64,000 bases of DNA, taken from NCBI RefSeq assembly GCF_013364235.1, contig NZ_CP054919.1, forward strand, positions 903,489 to 967,488, in the 5' to 3' direction. Of this stretch, positions 7,589 to 16,503 are shown piece by piece; within the stretch, counting starts at the first letter, position 1, and each line of letters opens with the position of its first letter. The position numbers and the translations under genes are program-made. The notes beneath the pieces were generated by a model. That model saw only the letters and a program-made list of their open reading frames with translations, searched no databases and was not told where the DNA came from. The stretch is from Kitasatospora sp. NA04385 (GTDB lineage Bacteria > Actinomycetota > Actinomycetes > Streptomycetales > Streptomycetaceae).

Positions 7589-8020
7589 ATGACCGCCGCC
7601 ACCGCCGACCTCGCCGCCTTCCTGCGCGCCCAGGGCCTCGATCCGTACGGCCTGGAGGAGCCCGGCACGCTGCTGTGGACCGTCCGGGACGCCGCCGGGC
7701 CGACGGCCAGCGCGGCGCTGGAGCCCGCGGGGTCGGCCGCGCTGCTGCGCAGTGTCGCCGTGCGCCCGGACCGGCGCGGGCACGGCACGGCGCGCCGCCT
7801 GGTGGAGGACGTCCTCGCCGAGGCCGCCGCCGGGGGCGTCCGCAGCGTCTACCTGTTCTCCACCGACGCGGGCGCGTTCTGGCGGCGGCTGGGCTTCCGC
7901 CAGGTGCCCGTCCCGGAGGCCGCGGCCGCGCTGACCGCCGCCCCGCAGGTCCGCCAGTACCTCGCGGACGGTTCGCTGGCCGTCGAGGTCGCCTGGCGCC
8001 GGGACCTCGACGCCGGCTGA
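7589..8020 (+). CDS. GNAT N-acetyltransferase (ArsN2-like)
   Basis: A 143-residue single-domain GNAT protein. The acetyl-CoA loop is LLRSVAVRPDRRGHGTARRL at about residues 50-70 (VAVRPDxRGxGxARRL), followed by GVRSVYLFSTDAGAFWRRLGF, the beta5/alpha4 signature. The combination YLFSTDA..FWRRLGF is characteristic of the ArsN2 subgroup, which is linked to organoarsenical resistance, but no arsenic genes are nearby, so the substrate is uncertain. A good GGAAGG ribosome binding site precedes the ATG. It is followed by a second, unrelated GNAT gene 79 bp downstream that seems to have its own promoter. Confidence 0.85.
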   Translation: MTAATADLAAFLRAQGLDPYGLEEPGTLLWTVRDAAGPTASAALEPAGSAALLRSVAVRPDRRGHGTARRLVEDVLAEAAAGGVRSVYLFSTDAGAFWRRLGFRQVPVPEAAAALTAAPQVRQYLADGSLAVEVAWRRDLDAG

Positions 8021-8061
8021 CCCGACGCCGGCCGGCCCTACGCCGGCCGACCCGACGCCTC

Positions 8062-8092
8062 TTGACGGGGCGTCGAGCGGGGACGGTACGTT
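8062..8092 (+). promoter_or_regulatory. Promoter for a probably leaderless mRNA
   Basis: TTGACG (8062-8067) and TACGTT (8087-8092) are spaced by 19 bp and match streptomycete housekeeping promoters. Initiation 7-8 bp downstream would fall on or next to the ATG at 8100, which has no good Shine-Dalgarno. The -35 also lies in a small inverted repeat CGACGCC/GGCGTCG. Confidence 0.5.
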
Positions 8093-8099
8093 GGCCGTC

Positions 8100-8636
8100 A
8101 TGGTCGACCCCGCGCCGCTGCCCTGGCCTCCCGCCCCGATCCGGACCGCCCGCCTGGTGCTGCGCGAACCGGCGGCCCGGGACCGGGCGGCGATCGTCGA
8201 GCTGTTCACCTCCCCCGAGGTCGGCCGGCACATCGGCGGCGCCCGCCTGCGCGAGGAGTTCGAGCGGACGCTGCCCGCGGTGCCCGCGGGCCGCCCCGGG
8301 CTGCTGGTGGTCGAGCTGGACGGGGCGATGATCGGCCTCGTCACGCTCGACCCGCACGGCTCCGACCGCCTGGAGCACCTGCACCCCGGCGGCGGGGCGC
8401 GCGAGCTCGGCTACCTGTTCCTGCCGCACGCCTGGGGCCGCGGCCACGCCACCGAGGCGTGCGCCGCCGCCCTCGACTGGCTGGCCGCGGCGGCGCCCGG
8501 CACGCCCGTCGCGCTGACCACCCGGACCGCCAACGCCGCCTCGCGGCGGGTCGCCGAGCGGCTCGGCTTCACCGAGGTCGCCCGCTTCGAGGAGTACGGC
8601 GCCGAGCAGTGGCTCGGCGTCCGCCTGCCGGGGTGA
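8100..8636 (+). CDS. GNAT acetyltransferase, RimJ/RimL type
   Basis: The 178-residue protein shows the RimJ/RimL-like order: IRTARLVLREPAARDRAAI at the N-terminus, GLVTLDPHG in the middle, then the acetyl-CoA motif LGYLFLPHAWGRGHATEACA and the terminal LTTRTANAASRRVAERLGF. It should acetylate an amine on a protein N-terminus or small molecule; the substrate is unknown. I start at ATG 8100 although a TTG at 8091 is in frame, because the promoter at 8062-8092 would place the transcript start at the ATG. It ends 7 bp before the convergent PHP gene. Confidence 0.85.
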   Translation: MVDPAPLPWPPAPIRTARLVLREPAARDRAAIVELFTSPEVGRHIGGARLREEFERTLPAVPAGRPGLLVVELDGAMIGLVTLDPHGSDRLEHLHPGGGARELGYLFLPHAWGRGHATEACAAALDWLAAAAPGTPVALTTRTANAASRRVAERLGFTEVARFEEYGAEQWLGVRLPG

Positions 8637-8643
8637 GGCCCGC

Positions 8644-9615
8644 TCAGGCCAGCAGGACGGGGTTGGTGAGCGCCACCGCCCGCCCGTCCGGGCCGCGCAC
8701 CTCGACCCGGACGAACCCGGTCCGCCCGGCGTCCGTGCTCCAGCGCACCAGCTCGTCGGCCGGGGCCCGGTGCGCCCGGCCCGCTTCGGTGCGGAAGTGC
8801 ACCGTGCTGCCGTCGGGGACGCCGGACAGCCGCACCGCCAGGTCGACCGGGCGGCCGCCGGTGGCCAGGCGTTCGCCGATGCCCGCGGTGCGCCCGGCCG
8901 CCTCGGCGGTGAACTCCAGCTGCACGGCGGCGGTTCCGGCGATCCAGCTGCGCCCGGCCCGGACGGCGGCGAGCACCGCCGGGACGCTCAGCTCCTCGGC
9001 GTGCACCACGGTCTGCGGGACGCCGAGCTGGCCGGGCAGGTGGGTGTCACTGCTGCCGACGGCGGGCTGCGGGCGGCCGCTGCGGACGCCCGCGCCGAGG
9101 CGGCGGCCCCACTCGGCGAGCGCGGCCTCGTTGTCGGCGTTCCACGGCAGCGCGGAGGACCACTGCCCGTTCCACACCTCGACGGCGTCGAAGGACTCCA
9201 GCGGGTACATCAACTCCCCGCCCGGGTACGGCGCGTGGGGGTGGGCGGCGACGCACAGGCCGCCCGCGGCCCGCACCGCGCGCAGCGCCTCGTCGAAGGC
9301 CGCTTCGCCCAGCCGGTGCCGCCAGTCGGCGAGTCGGCCCGGCTCCAGGCCGAGCGCCAGCCAGTGGCCGGTGCCGGTGGTGACCTCCTCGCCGAGCAGC
9401 ACCAGCAGGTCGTCGCCGCCCACCTCGCCCCACCGTCCGGGCGCGGCGGCCGCGTTGTGCTCGGTGGTGGCGAGGAAGTCGAGCCCGACGGCGCGGGCCG
9501 CGACGGCCAGCTCGGCGGGGGTGAGCTCGCCGTCGGAGTGCACCGAGTGCACGTGCAGGTCGCCCCGGTACCAGCCGGGGCCGCGCCCGGGCAGCCGGGT
9601 CGGCGGATAGTCCAT
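8644..9615 (-). CDS. PHP-domain phosphoesterase (CehA/McbA-like)
   Basis: A 323-residue metallohydrolase. The metal-binding motifs of the PHP fold are visible: GDLHVHSVHSDGELTP at about residue 18, FLATTEHNAAAAP near 50, LLVLLGEEVTTGTGH near 75, VAAHPHAPYPG near 120 and AVGSSDTH near 185. The last 100 residues form a beta-rich domain. CehA/McbA relatives cleave aryl esters or phosphoesters with two or three bound metal ions; the substrate here is unknown. The start ATG 9615 has a perfect AGGAGG. It follows the NUDIX gene on the same strand with a 56-bp gap, so both may clear modified nucleotides or phosphoesters. Confidence 0.8.
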   Translation of the reverse strand: MDYPPTRLPGRGPGWYRGDLHVHSVHSDGELTPAELAVAARAVGLDFLATTEHNAAAAPGRWGEVGGDDLLVLLGEEVTTGTGHWLALGLEPGRLADWRHRLGEAAFDEALRAVRAAGGLCVAAHPHAPYPGGELMYPLESFDAVEVWNGQWSSALPWNADNEAALAEWGRRLGAGVRSGRPQPAVGSSDTHLPGQLGVPQTVVHAEELSVPAVLAAVRAGRSWIAGTAAVQLEFTAEAAGRTAGIGERLATGGRPVDLAVRLSGVPDGSTVHFRTEAGRAHRAPADELVRWSTDAGRTGFVRVEVRGPDGRAVALTNPVLLA

Positions 9616-9671
9616 GATCGCCTCCTGGAATCCCCAACGGCGTTGCGGTGCAGGGGAGTTCCGGCGGTGCT

Positions 9672-10142
9672 TCAGCCCAGGGCGAACCAGGGCGAGGGGT
9701 GGTCGGCGAGCGCCTTCGCCAGCAGCAGGGTGTCGTTGGGCGCCAGCGGCGGCAGGTCGTCCAGCGGGAACCAGGCGACGGCGAGCGACTCGTCGTCGTT
9801 GACCACGGCCTCGCCGGCCAGCGGGCGGCAGCGGAAGGCGATGTCCAGGTACTGCACCCGGTCGCCGTTGGCGCAGGCGAAGGCGGGCAGGGTGTGGACG
9901 CTGGTGATCCGCTCGGGCAGGACGGTGACGCCGGTCTCCTCCCGCACCTCCCGCACGACGGTGTCGGCGGGCTGCTCGCCGGGCTCCACGATGCCGTGCA
10001 GCAGGGCCCAACGGCCGGTGTCGGAGCGGCGGTTGAGCAGGATCCGGCCGTCCTCGACCACCACGGCGGTGATGCCGGACAGCCACAGCGGGTCGTGGCC
10101 GATGTGTTCGCGCAGGTCCAGGATGAATTGCGGCGTGGGCAT
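9672..10142 (-). CDS. NUDIX hydrolase
   Basis: 156 residues starting MPTPQFILDL at ATG 10142. The Nudix box is complete: GIVEPGEQPADTVVREVREE followed by TGV, matching Gx5Ex7REUxEExGU. The N-terminal PLWLSGITAVVVEDGRILL is typical of the ADP-ribose pyrophosphatase/8-oxo-dGTPase-like streptomycete NUDIX proteins. It would hydrolyse a nucleoside diphosphate linked to another moiety, with Mg2+. A longer start at 10217 is possible but would run through a repeat region. The PHP phosphoesterase gene lies directly downstream. Confidence 0.85.
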   Translation of the reverse strand: MPTPQFILDLREHIGHDPLWLSGITAVVVEDGRILLNRRSDTGRWALLHGIVEPGEQPADTVVREVREETGVTVLPERITSVHTLPAFACANGDRVQYLDIAFRCRPLAGEAVVNDDESLAVAWFPLDDLPPLAPNDTLLLAKALADHPSPWFALG

Positions 10143-10193
10143 ACCGTGCACTGTAGTGCGCACCCGCCCGTTCCCGGCGCAGGCACCGGACCG

Positions 10194-10254
10194 CCCCGGC
10201 GCGGGCGGCCGGATCACCCCGGAGCGGGCGGCCGCCCCGGCGCGGGCGGCCGGA
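10194..10254. repeat. Direct repeat CCCCGGCGCGGGCGGCCGGA
   Basis: The 20-mer occurs twice within about 60 bp (near 10194 and 10234), with a related GGAGCGGGCGGCCG copy between. It sits between the icd terminator and the NUDIX gene start. No function is apparent. Confidence 0.45.
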
Positions 10255-10278
10255 GGAGACGGCGGGCCCGCGGACGCG

Positions 10279-10324
10279 GACGCCGCCGCGGACCGTCCCC
10301 GAGGGGGCGGTCCGCGGCGGCGTC
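10279..10324. terminator. 22-bp hairpin terminator downstream of icd
   Basis: The arm 10279-10300 (GACGCCGCCGCGGACCGTCC plus CC) pairs with 10303-10324 over 22 bp with one G-T wobble and a two-base gap at the centre. It starts 18 bp beyond the icd stop codon and insulates icd from the NUDIX gene. Confidence 0.8.
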
Positions 10325-10341
10325 GGCCGGCTGACGGAGGG

Positions 10342-12603
<2,262 letters not shown>

Positions 12604-12649
12604 TATCTCGTCCCGGGGGTGTCTCCGCAACCAACCCCCCGGGCGGCGG

Positions 12650-14119
12650 TCATCCGGCCTCCGCGCGGGCGGCGATGTTGCGGGCCATCCCGCCGAAGAC
12701 GGCCGCGTGGAACGGGGCCACCGACCACCAGTAGGCCTGTCCGGCCAGGCCGTGCGGGTGGAACAGGGCGCGCTGGCGGTAGCGGGAGCCGGTGCCGTCG
12801 GGGGTGACGGTGAGTTCCAGCCAGGCCAGTCCGGGCAGCCGCATCTCGGCGCGCAGGCGCAGCAGCCGGCCGGGTTCGATCTCCTCGACCCGCCAGAAGT
12901 CGAGCGAGTCGCCGACCCTCAGCCGTCCGGGTGAACGCCGGCCGCGGCGCAGGCCGACGCCGCCGGCCAGCCGGTCGAGCAGGCCGCGCACCGTCCAGGC
13001 GAGCGGGAGGGAGTACCAGCCGTTCTCGCCGCCGATGCCCTCGACCACCCGCCACAGCGCCTCGGGCGGGGCGGCCACCGAGCGCTCGCGGACGTCCTGG
13101 TAGAGGCTGCCGCCGGCCCAGTCCGGGTCGGTGGGCAGCGGGTCGCTGGGGACGCCGGGCAGCGAGGCGGAGGACCAGCGGGTGTCCACCTCGTCGTCGC
13201 GGATCCGGCGCAGGGCCAGCGCGACGGCGCGGTCGAAGCCGATCGGGCCGCCGGGCGGGTCGGGGATCCAGCGGTCCAGGTCCCGTTCGGAGCGGACCAC
13301 CTCGTGGCGCAGCGACTCGACCAGCGGCCGGGCCAGGCCGCTGGGCACGGGGGTGACCAGGCCGACCCAGTGCGAGGACAGGTTGGGGGTGAGGACGGGC
13401 ACCGAGACGATCAGCCGGCGCCGCAGGCCCGCGAGGCGGGCGTAGCGCTGCATCATGGCGCGGTAGGTGAGCACCTCGGGGCCGCCGACGTCGAAGACCC
13501 GGTCGGTGGCGGGGTCGTCGGGCAGGTGGGCGGCGCCGAGCAGCAGGCGCAGCACGTCGCGGACGGCGATCGGCTGGATGCGGGTGTCGACCCAGCGCGG
13601 GGTGACCATCACGGGGAGCCGTTCGGTGAGGTGGCGCAGCATCTCGAAGGAGGCCGAGCCGGAGCCGATCACCACGGCGGCGCGCAGTTCGGTGACGGGG
13701 GTGCCGCCCTCGCGCAGGGCCCGCCCGGTGGCGACCCGGGAGCGCAGGTGCGGGGAGAGCAGCCCCTCGGGCAGGTCGGGCGGGACGAGGCCGCCGAGGT
13801 AGACGATCCGCCGGACGCCGGCCCGGGCGGCGGCCCGGCCGAAGGACTGGGCGGCCTCCCGGTCGGTGCGTTCGAAGTCGGGGCCGCTGCCGAGCGAGTG
13901 CACCAGGTAGTAGGCGACGTCGACGCCGTCGAAGGCCCCCTCCAGGGTGGGCGGCCGGGTGACGTCGCCGGTGGCGGTCTCGACGGCGGCCCGCCAGGGG
14001 TGGTCGCGCAGCCGGGCCGGATCGCGCACCAGGCAGCGCACCTGCGCGCCGTCGGCCAGTAGTTCGGGCACCAGTCGCCCGCCGAGGTACCCGGTCGCCC
14101 CGGTCACCAGACATCGCAC
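12650..14119 (-). CDS. NAD(P)-binding SDR with C-terminal DUF2867 domain
   Basis: The 489-residue protein begins VRCLVTGATGYLGGRLVPEL, an atypical SDR GxxGxxG motif, and continues with NmrA-like features (VAYYLVHSLG, RIVYLGGLVPP, ELRAAVVIGSGSASFEML). Residues about 330-489 form a DUF2867/START-like domain with ENGWYSLPLAWTVRGLLDRL, DSLDFWRVEEIEPGRLLRLR and TGSRYRQRALFHPHGLAG. Two-domain proteins of this kind are widespread in actinobacteria and annotated as NAD(P)H-binding proteins; the substrate is unknown. GTG 14119 was chosen because the Rossmann motif begins there; the 519-bp region upstream is non-coding and full of repeats. Confidence 0.8.
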   Translation of the reverse strand: MRCLVTGATGYLGGRLVPELLADGAQVRCLVRDPARLRDHPWRAAVETATGDVTRPPTLEGAFDGVDVAYYLVHSLGSGPDFERTDREAAQSFGRAAARAGVRRIVYLGGLVPPDLPEGLLSPHLRSRVATGRALREGGTPVTELRAAVVIGSGSASFEMLRHLTERLPVMVTPRWVDTRIQPIAVRDVLRLLLGAAHLPDDPATDRVFDVGGPEVLTYRAMMQRYARLAGLRRRLIVSVPVLTPNLSSHWVGLVTPVPSGLARPLVESLRHEVVRSERDLDRWIPDPPGGPIGFDRAVALALRRIRDDEVDTRWSSASLPGVPSDPLPTDPDWAGGSLYQDVRERSVAAPPEALWRVVEGIGGENGWYSLPLAWTVRGLLDRLAGGVGLRRGRRSPGRLRVGDSLDFWRVEEIEPGRLLRLRAEMRLPGLAWLELTVTPDGTGSRYRQRALFHPHGLAGQAYWWSVAPFHAAVFGGMARNIAARAEAG

Positions 14120-14352
14120 GCCGCCGTCTCCCGTCCTCCCCCCGGGTCTCCCGGTCCGGTTCCCCGTTCCGGTCTTCTGCCCCGGTCTTCGGTGCCCGCC
14201 CCGGGCCGGATCGCTCCCGTCCAGCCTCCGCCTCCTGTGGACGGAGCGCCAAGCGGGTGTGGACCTGGTGCCAATCCGGCGGGCCGGGGCGCGGCTACGG
14301 TGGGTGTCGTTCAGGGAAGACACCGCGCTCCGCGAGGTGCCGGACCCCCTCC

Positions 14353-14391
14353 CGATGTGGCGGGAGGGACCCTTCCGATGTGGCGGGAGGG
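14353..14391. repeat. Direct repeat CGATGTGGCGGGAGGG, 23-bp spacing
   Basis: Perfect copies at 14353-14368 and 14376-14391. On the minus strand they read CCCTCCCGCCACATCG, upstream of the SDR gene. The string CCTCCCGATGTG recurs once more near 15336, upstream of the HTH-oxidase gene, so a shared regulator is possible. Confidence 0.45.
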
Positions 14392-14453
14392 CGTGCCGGT
14401 GCCAGGGGTGCGGGGGTGTCGCGGCGGACTGCGCTCCGCCCGCACGGGCAGGT

Positions 14454-14500
14454 CGCCGGTCCGGACAGTGCTTTCCCCAGCGCCGCTGTCCGGACCGGCG
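14454..14500. promoter_or_regulatory. 15-bp perfect inverted repeat
   Basis: GCCGGTCCGGACAG (14455-14468) and CTGTCCGGACCGGC (14486-14499) are perfect complements, extended by one C-G pair on the outside, around a 17-base loop. It lies between two leftward genes and may terminate the upstream transcript or serve as an operator. Confidence 0.5.
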
Positions 14501-14528
14501 GCACATGCTTCGGCGGGCCCGCGCCCGG

Positions 14529-14632
14529 CCGCCCGCACGCCTTCCCGTCCCCGGCCGCCCGCACGCCTTCCCGTCCCCGGCCGCCCGCACGCCTTCCCGT
14601 CCCCGGCCGCCCGCGTGCCTTCCCGGGCCCGG
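14529..14632. repeat. 26-bp tandem repeat, four copies
   Basis: Units start with CCGCCCGCACGCCTTCCC at 14529, 14555 and 14581 (identical copies); a fourth, diverged unit spans 14607-14632 (CCGCCCGCGTGCC...). The array ends seven bases before the stop codon of the leftward HTH-oxidase gene. Confidence 0.85.
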
Positions 14633-14638
14633 CCCGGG

Positions 14639-15286
14639 TCAGTGCGGCCGGGCGGACCGGATGCTGCGCCCGGTGACGGTGGTCGGGGTCAGCCGGACCC
14701 AGCGGCCGTGCGCGGCCGGCTCGGGCAGTTCGGCGAGCAGGGCCGGTTCGGTGACGTACTCCAGCGGGCCGACCATCAGCACGCTCCAGCCCTCGTGCAG
14801 GTCCCGGTCGGCGCGGTCGACCTCGAACGCGGCGTCGCCGCCCGGGCCGGGGGCCAGCGACCCGTCCTCGGTGGTGCGGTACAGGACGGCGTGCTCGTGC
14901 ACCAGGTAGCCGACGGGGCGCACCACCGGGCCCTCGGGGCCGGTGCGGGCGATCCGGCCGAGGCCGCCCACGCCCAGGCGCTGCCAGCACTCGGCGACGC
15001 CGAGCTCGCGCAGGACGGGCGGTCCGGCCAGGGCGGGGCCGCCGGTGCGGTCGACCCGTTCGGCGGGCCGGCCGGCCACCAGTTCCTCGTACTCCAGGGC
15101 GAGGACGGCGGACAGCCGCAGCAGCGCGGGCGGGTCGAAGTCGGGGCCGAGTTCCAGGACGCGGTGCAGGTAGGCGGTGGACATGCCCGCCCTGGCCGCC
15201 GCCTGCGCCTCGGTGAGCCCGAGGTCGGCGAGGCGGTCGGCGAAGCGGCGGGCGAGCGCGGCCGCGGGGGCGTGTTCGGTGGTCAC
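14639..15286 (-). CDS. HTH protein fused to a pyridoxamine-5'-phosphate-oxidase-like domain
   Basis: 215 residues from GTG 15286, which has GGGAGG eight bases upstream; longer starts would lack this site. Residues 8-65 are an XRE-like helix-turn-helix (LTEAQAAARAGMSTAYLHRVLE). Residues about 85-205 resemble the split-barrel PNPOx/FMN-binding fold (GPVVRPVGYLVHEHAVLYRT, DAAFEVDRADRDLHEGWSVL, VGPLEYVTEP). Proteins of this design occur in the hypoxia/dormancy regulons of streptomycetes next to universal stress proteins, which matches the divergent USP gene here and the DevR-like sites between them. It may sense flavin or redox state. Confidence 0.8.
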   Translation of the reverse strand: MTTEHAPAAALARRFADRLADLGLTEAQAAARAGMSTAYLHRVLELGPDFDPPALLRLSAVLALEYEELVAGRPAERVDRTGGPALAGPPVLRELGVAECWQRLGVGGLGRIARTGPEGPVVRPVGYLVHEHAVLYRTTEDGSLAPGPGGDAAFEVDRADRDLHEGWSVLMVGPLEYVTEPALLAELPEPAAHGRWVRLTPTTVTGRSIRSARPH

Positions 15287-15392
15287 GTCGGTCACCTCCC
15301 GGGGATCGTCGCTCCGGCCGGTCGGGGGGCGGTTCCTCCCGATGTGTCCGGTCGGCACCTCCATGGTGCGTGACCGGGGGCCCGGCGCGGCA

Positions 15393-15458
15393 GGGGCCTT
15401 GGACCCTGACCGGAGCACCGGATTCCGCTCCGGCGGCCCGGACCGGGACCAATGGCCC
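15393..15458. promoter_or_regulatory. Two DevR/OsdR-like palindromes between stress genes
   Basis: GGGGCCTTGGACCC (15393-15406) and GGGACCAATGGCCC (15445-15458) share the pattern GGGRCC-NN-NGGNCCC and are 52 bp apart, about five helical turns. They resemble the palindromes bound by the DevR/DosR-OsdR dormancy regulators (GGGAC...GTCCC type). They lie in the divergent region between the HTH-oxidase gene and the universal stress gene, both typical regulon members. Assignment is inference from pattern and context. Confidence 0.5.
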
Positions 15459-15573
15459 TGGGCCGCCGGGCCCGCCGACCCTGGCGGTCCCGCCCGGGCG
15501 GGGGCAGAGTGGGCCGCGAACCCGATGCCGGGCGGTGGAGGCCCGCGGGGATTCGCACAGGGAAGGCACTGCC

Positions 15574-16437
15574 ATGACTCGTCCCGTTCTCGCCGCTGTC
15601 GACGCGTCCGTCCGCAGTCGGGCCGCCGCGCACTGGGCCGCCCAGGAGGCCGGCCGGCGCGGAGCCCCGCTGCGGCTGCTGCACGCCTGGCCCTACCTGG
15701 GCCGCAAGGCGAACGACCTGGTGAAGGCCGACGACCTGGAGAGCGGCGCGCGCACCATGCTGGACGACGTCGCCAAGGAGCTGACGGCCGCCTACCCGGG
15801 CCTGGAGGTGACCGGCGAGCTGGTGCCGGACGCGGCGATCGACGGGCTGACCGAGGCCGCCGGGCAGGGCGAGCTGCTGGTGATCGGCACCCGCGGCCTG
15901 GGCGGCTTCCGCGGGCTGCTGGTCGGCTCGGTCAGCCTCGGCGTGGCGGGCCGCTCGGCGGCGCCGGTGGTACTGGTCCGCGAGGGCCGCCCCGACCCGG
16001 TCTCGCACGAGCCCGAGGTGGCGGTCGGCCTGGACGCGCTGGAGCCGGACGGCGCGGTGCTGGAGTTCGCCTTCGAGGCGGCCCGGCTGCGCAACGCCCG
16101 GGTGCGGGTGGTGCACGGCTGGGAGCTGCCGCCGGCCTACGGGTACGCCGGGTGGATCCCGGTGGAGACCGAGCAGCAGGAACTGGGCGCGCTGGCGGCC
16201 GGCATGGTCGCCGAGGCGGTCGCCCCGTGGCGGGAGAAGTACCCGCGCACCCTGGTCCTGGAGGACGTGCGCACCGGCGGCGGCGCGGCCGCGCTGGTCG
16301 AGGCGTCCGAGCAGGCCGACTTGGTGGTGGTCGGCCGCCGCCGGCGCACCCTGGGCCTGGGCGGCAAGCTCGGCTCGGTCGCCCACGCGGTGATCCACCA
16401 CGCGCAGGCGCCGGTCGCGGTCGTCCCGCACGACTGA
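15574..16437 (+). CDS. Tandem-domain universal stress protein
   Basis: 287 residues with two USP domains (about 1-140 and 147-287). Domain 1 has PVLAAVDASVRSRAAAHWAA and the complete ATP-binding signature GTRGLGGFRGLLVGSVS (G-2x-G-9x-G-S). Domain 2 has VAVGLDALEPDG and GRRRRTLGLGGKLGSVA, where the second glycine of the ATP motif is replaced, so only the first domain may bind ATP. Such proteins are induced by oxygen limitation and other stress. GGAAGG precedes ATG 15574. The upstream DevR-like sites support hypoxic control. A hairpin terminator follows. Confidence 0.9.
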   Translation: MTRPVLAAVDASVRSRAAAHWAAQEAGRRGAPLRLLHAWPYLGRKANDLVKADDLESGARTMLDDVAKELTAAYPGLEVTGELVPDAAIDGLTEAAGQGELLVIGTRGLGGFRGLLVGSVSLGVAGRSAAPVVLVREGRPDPVSHEPEVAVGLDALEPDGAVLEFAFEAARLRNARVRVVHGWELPPAYGYAGWIPVETEQQELGALAAGMVAEAVAPWREKYPRTLVLEDVRTGGGAAALVEASEQADLVVVGRRRRTLGLGGKLGSVAHAVIHHAQAPVAVVPHD

Positions 16438-16456
16438 GCCCGTCCCCCGGTTCCGG

Positions 16457-16496
16457 CCGCCCCACTGCCCCCGCCTCCTCGGCGGCAGCGGGGCGG
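16457..16496. terminator. Bidirectional hairpin between USP and PP2C genes
   Basis: CCGCCCCACTGCC (16457-16469) pairs with GGCAGCGGGGCGG (16484-16496) with a single central mismatch. It fills the 66-bp gap between convergent genes. Confidence 0.7.
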
Positions 16497-16503
16497 TCGG
16501 TCG

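Larger units (their letters stand above)
14120..14638. other. Intergenic region rich in repeats
   Basis: No gene is supported here. It contains, from left to right, a promoter area for the leftward SDR gene, a 16-bp direct repeat at 14353-14391, a 15-bp inverted repeat at 14454-14500 and a four-copy 26-bp tandem repeat at 14529-14632. Frames across it give only Arg/Pro-rich nonsense. Confidence 0.6.

Noticed and set aside
7589..8020. Arsenic resistance operon
   Set aside because: The GNAT protein resembles ArsN2, but no arsenate reductase, ArsR-ArsB/Acr3 or methyltransferase gene is adjacent.
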